Positions 57,684 to 64,000 of a DNA stretch of 64,000 nucleotides are shown piece by piece (the stretch's first letter is position 1; each line of letters begins with the position of its first letter). A model generated the notes under the pieces. That model did not search any database. It was not told the DNA's origin and saw only the letters and a program-made list of their open reading frames with translations. Made by a program: the position numbers and the translations under genes. The stretch covers positions 1 to 64,000 of the forward strand of contig DIWJ01000089.1 of NCBI GenBank assembly GCA_002428445.1. The letters are read 5' to 3'. Origin of the DNA: Syntrophaceae bacterium UBA6109. GTDB lineage: Bacteria; Desulfobacterota; Syntrophia; Syntrophales; UBA6109.

Positions 57684-58394
57684 TTAGCGCAGATCCTTCA
57701 CGGCTCCCCGTAGGCGCAGCGTGGCCTGGGAATGAAGCTGGCAGACACGGGACTCCGTCAGCTTCAGGACCTTCCCGATTTCCTTCATGGTCAGTTCTTC
57801 GTAATAGTACAGGGAGAGCACCAGCCTCTCCTTGTCCGGCAGATCGTCGATGGCCTCCTTCAGGCGTTCCCGAATTTCACAGTTTGCAAGGAGTTGCAGC
57901 GGGTTTCCGCGGTCAACCTCCTCGATCACATCCTGCCGACTGAAGTGCTCCAGAAAATCGGGTGGAAGGTCCTCGGCGCTGACGATGGTGACGAATTTCG
58001 CCTCGTCAAGCATTTTGTAGTACTCTTCCACTGCGACGCCGAGGTATTCCGCGACCTCCCCGTCCTCGGGCGCCCTTCCCAGATCCTTCCGCAGCCGCGA
58101 AAAGGCCTCTTCGATCCGATCATCCTTGTTCCGGACGGACCTCGGCACCCAATCGCGTGCGCGCAGTTCGTCCAGTACGGCCCCGCGGATGCGGAAGCGC
58201 GCGTACGTCTCAAACTGAACGTTGCGCGCCGGGTCGAATTTCTCGAGAGCGGAGATCAGCCCGATGATCCCGACATGAACCAGATCCTCCCGGTCCGCCG
58301 CCGGGATGGGCAGTTTTGCCGTGATCCGGCCGACCGTGTACTTTACGAGGGGCGCGTATTTCAGGATCAGTTGATCTCGCCTTGCCTTGTCCAT
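57684..58394 (-). CDS. fliA: Flagellar sigma factor FliA (sigma28)
   Basis: The 236 residues cover regions 2-4: region 2 (KYAPLVKYTVGRITAKLPIP, VGIIGLISALEKFDP, FETYARFRIRGAVLDELRAR), region 3 (IEEAFSRLRKDLGRAPEDGE) and region 4 (PDKERLVLSLYYYEELTMKE, IGKVLKLTESRVCQLHSQA). It recognises the six TAAAG-N15-CGATA-type promoters in this window. It starts directly after the flhG stop. Confidence 0.97.
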   Translation of the reverse strand: MDKARRDQLILKYAPLVKYTVGRITAKLPIPAADREDLVHVGIIGLISALEKFDPARNVQFETYARFRIRGAVLDELRARDWVPRSVRNKDDRIEEAFSRLRKDLGRAPEDGEVAEYLGVAVEEYYKMLDEAKFVTIVSAEDLPPDFLEHFSRQDVIEEVDRGNPLQLLANCEIRERLKEAIDDLPDKERLVLSLYYYEELTMKEIGKVLKLTESRVCQLHSQATLRLRGAVKDLR

Positions 58395-59309
58395 TCAGAA
58401 GTTCTCACTGTCGAGGGTTTTTTTCGAAAGAAATCGCAAGCCGCCCGCGTCCTCCTGGGGAGGCTTCTCGCGGCAGAGACGATCCGCCACGGCGCGCAGA
58501 CAGACCGCTGCCGGCGACTCCGGATAGAGCTCCGCAAATATCTGCTGTCGCCTCACGGCATCCGTAAAGTGCTCGTCCTGCAGGATATGACCCAGGTGAG
58601 AAATCTGCAGATTGAGGAAGTATCCCACGGCATGGTTCAGACGCTGAAAGACCTCGCGGCCCTCCGCCGCCGACCGGACCATGTTGACGAGCAGGAAAAA
58701 CCGTTTCTTCGCGTGTCGCTGATAGAGGATTTTGATGAGCGCATAGGCGTCCGTCATGGCCGTCGGCTCCGGGGACGTGACGACGATGATCTCTCCCGCG
58801 GCCATGTTGAAATACATGACATTTCCCGAAATCCCCGCGCCCGTATCGATCAGCATGAAATCGAGTTCCTGTTCGAGGGAGTCCAATTCATCCAGCAGCA
58901 GCAGCTTCTGTCCCTGCGACAATTCGGACATTTCCTGGATACCGGAAACCGACGGCAGGATGCGGATGCCTCCGGGCCCCTGGATCATCGCCTCCGACAG
59001 GTTCCTGTCTCCATTCAGTACGTGCTGGAGATTGTACCGCGGGGTCAGCCCAAGGATCACGTCGATGTTCGCCAGGCCGAGGTCCGCATCCAGGATGAGG
59101 GTCTTCCGCTTCTTCTTCGCAAGCAGATAGGCGAGATTCGCGGTGATGTTCGTCTTGCCCACGCCGCCTTTCCCGCTGGTGATGGCGATGACCCGCACGG
59201 GGGAGGCCGCGCAATGGAGTGCGCACTGCCCGCGGTCGAGCACCGCCCCCTTCCTGCGCAGCCCTTCCGCTTCTTTCGTCATTTCCCGCAAGGCCTCGGC
59301 CTGATCCAT
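58395..59309 (-). CDS. flhG: MinD-like ATPase FlhG (FleN/YlxH), flagellar number regulator
   Basis: The 304 residues have the deviant Walker A VIAITSGKGGVGKTNI, LILDADLGLANIDVILGL, and DFMLIDTGAGIS as Walker B. An N-terminal extension of about 35 residues (MDQAEALREMTKEAEGLR) resembles the DQAxxLR activator helix that stimulates the FlhF GTPase. The start at ATG 59309 follows GAGG. FlhG limits flagellar number with FlhF. Confidence 0.95.
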   Translation of the reverse strand: MDQAEALREMTKEAEGLRRKGAVLDRGQCALHCAASPVRVIAITSGKGGVGKTNITANLAYLLAKKKRKTLILDADLGLANIDVILGLTPRYNLQHVLNGDRNLSEAMIQGPGGIRILPSVSGIQEMSELSQGQKLLLLDELDSLEQELDFMLIDTGAGISGNVMYFNMAAGEIIVVTSPEPTAMTDAYALIKILYQRHAKKRFFLLVNMVRSAAEGREVFQRLNHAVGYFLNLQISHLGHILQDEHFTDAVRRQQIFAELYPESPAAVCLRAVADRLCREKPPQEDAGGLRFLSKKTLDSENF

Positions 59310-59356
59310 TGCACACCTCATCTCCCGACTGTCAAACTTCTTCCGCCCGCCGCGCC

Positions 59357-60520
59357 TCAGTGCGCGCATCCCCGCACGATCAGGTTCGCCAGCTTTTCCG
59401 GATCGGCCTTTTCGATATCCTGGGGAACGGCCTGCCCGTTCGTTACAAACGAAACGGGCTTGGCGATCCTTTCGATCACGTCAAACAAGGAACCGAAATT
59501 GCGGCATTCATCGGCTTTCGTCAGGATCAGGGAATCATACGAGAACGTCCCGAACCGGGACGCGGCGTCCAGGGACGCCTCCCGGCTCGACGTGAGGCTC
59601 AGCAGCAGGTGCTTCTCCGGTGCCGCTTCCCCTTTCAGGGCGTCCTGCAGCTTTTCCATGTATTCCATGTCCGATCGATTCTTCCCGGGTGTATCCACGA
59701 GGAGAAGATCAAAGCTCTCAAAGCGGTTCATGGCTTTTTTCAAGGCGTTTTTTTCGGAAGCGACGGCCATGGGGATGCCCATGATGTCCGCATAGATCTT
59801 CAGCTGCTCCGCGGCGGCGATCCGGTAAGTGTCCATCGTCACCAGCGCCACTTTCTTCTTCTTCTGCAGGGCATAATAGGCCGCCAGTTTTGCAGCCGTC
59901 GTCGTCTTCCCCACCCCCGTCGGACCGATAAGAACCTGGACCCTCGCCTTCCTGTCCTGCAAGGCCGGAACACGGATCGCCCGCCGGACTACTGCTGCCG
60001 CGGCGGAAATCCCCCCCTCGAGATGTTCCATCCGCCCCCCGGTTTCCTGACGGGCCGCCTGGAGAATCTTCCACGCCTTCGCGCGCGGAAGACCGCCCGC
60101 GATCAACCGCCGGTAAATCTTCAGCCACGGTCCGTCCGGCCGTCCCTCCAGACGGTAACCGGCGGCGGACAGGAGTTCCTCCAGGGTATCTTTCAGTTCC
60201 GCGAATTCCTCGTACAGGAGGCGCGAATCCCGGAATCCGGCCAGGAGCCCCTTGATCTCGGCGATCTCCTGCCTGATGCCGGCAAGTCCGTCATGGCGGC
60301 CGGATGTTTCCGGAAGCCCTTCCTTCGTCTCCGCCATCCGCATCTTCCCGCCTGCGGGGGGCAAAGCGGCATGGTCTCTGGCTGCCGTGAGCTCGAAGAT
60401 CGCTTTCCTCCCTTTTCCGATCCGGTTCGTCGAAAGGACGACGGCCTCCGGGCCCAGATCGCTCTTGATCTTCATCATGGCTTCCTGAAGTGTCGCCGCT
60501 TCGTATCGCTTGATTTGCAT
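59357..60520 (-). CDS. flhF: SRP-type GTPase FlhF, flagellar placement
   Basis: A 387-residue protein with an N-terminal B domain (MQIKRYEAATLQEAMMKIKS, LGPEAVVLSTNRI), an N domain (about 90-190) and a G domain with LIGPTGVGKTTTAAKLA, DTYRIAAAEQLKIYADIMGI, LVDTPGKNRSD and LILTKADE. It directs the site of flagellar assembly, usually polar. Adjacent to flhA (2 bp gap). Confidence 0.96.
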   Translation of the reverse strand: MQIKRYEAATLQEAMMKIKSDLGPEAVVLSTNRIGKGRKAIFELTAARDHAALPPAGGKMRMAETKEGLPETSGRHDGLAGIRQEIAEIKGLLAGFRDSRLLYEEFAELKDTLEELLSAAGYRLEGRPDGPWLKIYRRLIAGGLPRAKAWKILQAARQETGGRMEHLEGGISAAAAVVRRAIRVPALQDRKARVQVLIGPTGVGKTTTAAKLAAYYALQKKKKVALVTMDTYRIAAAEQLKIYADIMGIPMAVASEKNALKKAMNRFESFDLLLVDTPGKNRSDMEYMEKLQDALKGEAAPEKHLLLSLTSSREASLDAASRFGTFSYDSLILTKADECRNFGSLFDVIERIAKPVSFVTNGQAVPQDIEKADPEKLANLIVRGCAH

Positions 60521-60521
60521 G

Positions 60522-62603
60522 TCAGATCTCCACCACGCCGAGGGACTTGATGAGCGCCTCCCGGGTCACTTCGTTGTGCGATATCACGACAAGGTTCGGG
60601 AAGAATTTTTCCAGAATCTTCCGCAGATGAATGCGCACATTGGGGGAGCACAGCAGAATCGGCTGCAGGCCCTTCGCCGTAAACCCGCTGATGAACTTCT
60701 GCAGGCCGGCCGCCAGGCGCTTGACCAGGTTCGGATCGGGAGAGGCGAAGGATTCATATTCCATGTGCTGGATCGATCCGGAAAGGGCCTCTTCGATCTC
60801 GGGAGACACCATGATGACGGTGATGTTCCCGCCGGCGTCCTGGCACTGCCGCGTGATCGTTCTCGACAGGCTCTGACGGACGTATCCCGTGAGAATATCC
60901 ACATTCTTCGTCATGGCGACGTAATCCGCCAGCGTTTCGACGATGCTGGACAGGTCCCGGATCGAGACGCGTTCCCGGAGGAGCCGCTGGAGGACTTTCT
61001 GCAGGACACCGATCGGCAGGACTTTGGGCACGAGTTCCTCGACGAGCTTCGGGTACGACGCGGCGAGGTTGTCGAGCAGCGCCTGAACTTCCTGCCGTCC
61101 CAGCATTTCATCGGCGTGGGTCTTCACGACCTCCGTGAGGTGGGTCGTAATCACCGTCGCGGGATCAACCACCACATAGCCCTTGGCCTGCGCCATCTCC
61201 TTGTCCCGTTCGGGGATCCAGACCGCCGGAAGACCGAACGCCGGTTCTTTCGTCTCGATCCCCTTGATTTTCCCAAGCCGGTCGTCGGAAGTGATCGCCA
61301 GGGAATGTCCCGTCAGAAGTTCGCCCCGGGCGAGTTCAATGCCCTTCATGAGGACCGAGTATTCGTTGGGCTTGAGATTCAGATTGTCGCGGATGTGGAT
61401 CGCCGGAATGATGAATCCCATCTCGAGACCGATCTGTTTCCGGAGGGACTTGATCCTTTGCAGAAGCTCGCCGCCCTGGGCGGTATCGACCAGCGGTATG
61501 AGACCGTATCCGACTTCGACGCCCAGCAGATCCAGCGGCGAAAGGAGATCCGCAGGCTCCGCCGCCGGGACGGGAGCGGGCGCTTCTTCCACCGGTTCCC
61601 TGGTCTTCGCAGCGCGCCGGATCAGGCTGTAGGCCATCCATCCGACGCAGCCGGAGACGAGGAGGAAAGAAAACTTCGGCATCCCGGGGATGAGGGCAAA
61701 ACTGAACAGCATCACCGCCGCCGTCCCGATTGCGCGGGGCTGCATGAACAGCTGGCTCTTCATCTCCTCCCCGAAGTCGTAAGATGCGGCGCTCCGGGTA
61801 ACGAGCATGCCTGCGGCCGTCGATACGATCAGCGCCGGCACCTGCGTCACGAGACCGTCCCCGACGCTCAGCAGCGTGTAGTTTCGCGCCGCCTCGGTCA
61901 TCGGCATGCCCTGCTGCACGATCCCGACGACAAGACCGCCGATGACATTCACGAGCACAATGATGATGCCGGCGATCGCATCCCCTCTCACGAACTTGCT
62001 GGCGCCGTCCATCGCACCGTAGAAATTGGCCTCCATCTCGATTTCCCGGCGGCGTTTGCGCGCCTCGGCGTCCGAGAGAAGTCCCGCGTTCAGATCGGCA
62101 TCGATGCTCATCTGTTTTCCGGGCATGGCGTCGAGGGTGAAGCGCGCGGCAACTTCGGCGATGCGCGTCGCGCCTTTGGTGATGACGACGAAATTGATCA
62201 AGACCAGCACGGCAAAGACGATGAAGCCGACAACGTAGTTCCCTCCGACGACAAAGGTCCCGAAGGCCTTGATGACCTGCCCGGCGGCGGACGTCCCCTC
62301 GCTTCCGTGGAGGAGGATCAGGCGCGTCGACGCCACGTTCAGGGAGAGGCGAAGCAGAGTCACCGTCAGGAGCACCGATGGAAAAACGGAGAAATCGAGC
62401 GGCTTCAGGACGTACATGGACATGAGAAGAATGACGATCGAAATCGTGAGATTCAGCGACAGCAGAATATCCAGAAGGACGGTCGGCAGCGGAATGATCA
62501 TGACGACGAGAATCCCGACCACCGCCGCCGCCATGACGGCGCTGCTGTTCTGGAACAATTCCGCAAGAGGATTTTTTTCGATCGCCGCAGCGGTCGCCAT
62601 CAC
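60522..62603 (-). CDS. flhA: Flagellar export gate protein FlhA
   Basis: The 693 residues have eight predicted membrane helices in the first 310, with the FHIPEP family region (RFTLDAMPGKQMSIDADLNA, RRREIEMEANFYGAMDGASK). The large cytoplasmic domain (about 330-693) with RKQIGLEMGFIIPAIHIRDN, VDPATVITTHLTEVV and QPILLCSPNVR forms the nonameric ring of the export gate. Confidence 0.97.
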   Translation of the reverse strand: MMATAAAIEKNPLAELFQNSSAVMAAAVVGILVVMIIPLPTVLLDILLSLNLTISIVILLMSMYVLKPLDFSVFPSVLLTVTLLRLSLNVASTRLILLHGSEGTSAAGQVIKAFGTFVVGGNYVVGFIVFAVLVLINFVVITKGATRIAEVAARFTLDAMPGKQMSIDADLNAGLLSDAEARKRRREIEMEANFYGAMDGASKFVRGDAIAGIIIVLVNVIGGLVVGIVQQGMPMTEAARNYTLLSVGDGLVTQVPALIVSTAAGMLVTRSAASYDFGEEMKSQLFMQPRAIGTAAVMLFSFALIPGMPKFSFLLVSGCVGWMAYSLIRRAAKTREPVEEAPAPVPAAEPADLLSPLDLLGVEVGYGLIPLVDTAQGGELLQRIKSLRKQIGLEMGFIIPAIHIRDNLNLKPNEYSVLMKGIELARGELLTGHSLAITSDDRLGKIKGIETKEPAFGLPAVWIPERDKEMAQAKGYVVVDPATVITTHLTEVVKTHADEMLGRQEVQALLDNLAASYPKLVEELVPKVLPIGVLQKVLQRLLRERVSIRDLSSIVETLADYVAMTKNVDILTGYVRQSLSRTITRQCQDAGGNITVIMVSPEIEEALSGSIQHMEYESFASPDPNLVKRLAAGLQKFISGFTAKGLQPILLCSPNVRIHLRKILEKFFPNLVVISHNEVTREALIKSLGVVEI

Positions 62604-62615
62604 CTTCTCTCCCTT

Positions 62616-63686
62616 CTACCGCCGTTCCCGGCGCAGCCGGTAAACAAAAGCCAGGATCTCGGCCACGGCGCGGTACAGGTCTTCCGGCACACAGGCATCG
62701 ATGTCCACCATCTTATACAATAGTTGTGCCACAGGTTTGTTTTCGACGATCGGCACTCCGTGCGCCAAGGCCACTTCTTTGATCTTCGCCGCGACGTAGC
62801 CCGCGCCCTTGGCGACAACGGTCGGCGCAATCATCCGCTCCTGTTCATAGACGAGCGCCACCGCCAAGTGCGTCGGGTTGGTGACGACGACCGTCGCCTT
62901 CGGCACGGCCGCCATCATCCGCTTGCGGGCGGCTTCCCTCTGCATCCGCTTGATACGGGCCTTCACGAGCGGATCGCCTTCGGTGTGCTTGTATTCCTCC
63001 TTGATGTCCTGACGGGACATCCTCAGGCCTTTTTCGTATTCCCAGCGCTGGTAGCCGTAGTCGAGAATCGCCAGGAGAACGAGCACCCAGCAGGTCGTAA
63101 ACATGATGCGGAACGACACCTGGCCGATATAGACGAGGATCTGCCAGGCCTCCTTGTCCATCAATGCCGGCAGATCCTGGATCTCGTCGCTGATCGCAAG
63201 ATAGGCGACAACGCTGACGATGGTGATTTTCATAGTGTTCTTCACGAGTTCGACGAAGGCCTTCATGGAGAACAGGCGTTGGAATCCGCGCAGCGGATCG
63301 ATCTTGTCCCATTTCGGCGCCATGGCCTCGGTGGAGAAGAGAAAGCCCACCTGCATGAGGTTTGCCGCAGCGCCCGCCACGGTCACGGCCAGCAGGAACG
63401 GCAGAACGATGATCGCCGAGTCGATGGTCAGATCGACGAACATCGGCACCAGCGCGCCGGTTTCGAGATTCGGATGGGCCGCCTCGCGGAAGATCCTGAT
63501 CATCAGGGACATCATTTTTTTGACGGCGTCCCCCGAGGCGAAATAGAAATAGATGAGGCAGGCCCCCAGAACGGAGACGGAGACGATCTCCTGGCTTCTC
63601 GCCACCTGGCCCTTTTCGCGCGCCTCGTCCTTGCGCCGCGGGGTTGCCTGTTCGGTTTTTTCCTGATCCTGGTCGTGGTCAGCCAT
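62616..63686 (-). CDS. flhB: Flagellar export switch protein FlhB
   Basis: The 356-residue protein has a cytoplasmic N-terminus (DQEKTEQATPRRKDEAREKG), four membrane helices, and the autocleaving C-terminal domain with VVTNPTHLAVALVYE (NPTH intact). It sets export specificity (rod/hook to filament) together with FliK. Confidence 0.97.
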   Translation of the reverse strand: MADHDQDQEKTEQATPRRKDEAREKGQVARSQEIVSVSVLGACLIYFYFASGDAVKKMMSLMIRIFREAAHPNLETGALVPMFVDLTIDSAIIVLPFLLAVTVAGAAANLMQVGFLFSTEAMAPKWDKIDPLRGFQRLFSMKAFVELVKNTMKITIVSVVAYLAISDEIQDLPALMDKEAWQILVYIGQVSFRIMFTTCWVLVLLAILDYGYQRWEYEKGLRMSRQDIKEEYKHTEGDPLVKARIKRMQREAARKRMMAAVPKATVVVTNPTHLAVALVYEQERMIAPTVVAKGAGYVAAKIKEVALAHGVPIVENKPVAQLLYKMVDIDACVPEDLYRAVAEILAFVYRLRRERR

Positions 63687-63741
63687 GTCCTTTTCATCCT
63701 GTCGCTTTCATGGCGCAATCGTCAACAAACCGCCCCGCGGC

Positions 63742-64000
63742 TTACGATCCCGCGGGCCCGATCATCAGCCGCAGCAGCATCTGGATCTGGCCGTCGAGGC
63801 CGCCGTACAGCCGCTCCAGCACGAAGGCGAATACGGGCATGCACAAACCGAGGAAAAGCAGTCCCACCGCGATCTGGAGGGGAAACCCGACGATGAAGAT
63901 GTTGATCTGGGGAACGGTGCGCGCCACGATGCCCAGTCCGATCTGCAGGAAGAACATCACGGCGACAAGCGGCGCGCTCAGCTTTGCCGCGACCACAAAG
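63742..64000 (-). CDS. fliR: Flagellar export protein FliR, C-terminal part (cut by window end)
   Basis: About 86 residues of the C-terminus are in the window and the start lies beyond base 64000. KLSAPLVAVMFFLQIGLGIV, ARTVPQINIFIVGFPLQIAV and a final hydrophobic helix match FliR. It is upstream of flhB, the conserved fliR-flhB-flhA order. Confidence 0.93.
   Translation of the reverse strand, partial: FVVAAKLSAPLVAVMFFLQIGLGIVARTVPQINIFIVGFPLQIAVGLLFLGLCMPVFAFVLERLYGGLDGQIQMLLRLMIGPAGS

Noticed and set aside
62712..62740. Sigma54-like TGGCACAACTATTGT within flhB (minus strand)
   Set aside because: It lies in coding sequence and also lacks the -12 GC.

Overview
The window looks like part of a chromosome from a GC-rich, Gram-negative, motile deltaproteobacterium (Desulfobacterota, plausibly a syntrophic lineage). 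The grounds are the L-ring protein FlgH, the FlhF-FlhG-FliA-type flagellar cluster, sigma54 and sigma28 promoters, heptosyltransferase-family genes, and dispersed palindromic repeats. The exact taxon cannot be fixed from the sequence alone.

Left end (1-9.2 kb). A tyrosine integrase of visibly lower GC content abuts a tRNA operon (Arg-TCT, His-GTG, Arg-TCG, Lys-CTT, minus strand) and probably marks the end of an integrated element lying to the left. Next come a secreted or lipoprotein with HYDIN-like Ig domains and DUF5648 repeats, then the housekeeping operon dprA-topA-trmFO, then a convergent lytic transglycosylase.

9.3-15.2 kb. This holds a REC-GAF-HD-GYP c-di-GMP phosphodiesterase, a small protein under a sigma28 promoter, a TPR protein, a CgeB-like glycosyltransferase and a GT9 glycosyltransferase.

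15.2-37.8 kb is a plus-strand flagellin-glycosylation island of tightly overlapping genes, preceded by a strong sigma54 promoter. Its genes give PseB (with a MerR DNA-binding domain fused in front), PseC, an oxidoreductase, a cytidylyltransferase-aminotransferase fusion, PseG, a formyltransferase, PseI, an acetamidino-sugar amidotransferase with HisH/HisF-like ammonia donors, two tandem paralogues I do not recognise, a degenerate formyltransferase, a GNAT acetyltransferase, a DUF4910 peptidase-like protein, a double-GT2 protein, a Maf flagellin glycosyltransferase, a stand-alone Maf-N-like domain and a second GT9. The likely product is a pseudaminic-acid-type nonulosonate with N-acyl, N-formyl or acetamidino variation, transferred to flagellin by Maf.

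38-64 kb is the flagellar cluster. Flagellin, FliD, FliS, a FliT-like protein and FlaG run on the plus strand. FliR, FlhB, FlhA, FlhF, FlhG, FliA, a FliL-like protein, a kinase-like protein, FliK, a FlhB-C-like protein, FlgF, FlgG, FlgA, FlgH, FlgI, FlgJ-N, FlgM, FlgN, FlgK, FlgL, CsrA and FliW run on the minus strand. Six sigma28 promoters share one architecture (TAAAG(T/A)(T/A)(T/G), 12-nt spacer, (T/G)(C/A)CGAT(A/G)(G/C/A)). Two sigma54 promoters precede the glycosylation island and flgF. The flagellin leader is packed with GGA motifs, and CsrA and FliW are encoded nearby, which suggests the FliW-CsrA-flagellin partner switch.

A palindromic repeat of about 114 bp occurs four times. One copy is inserted in frame inside a GT9 gene and another supplies the C-terminus and stop codon of the other GT9 gene.
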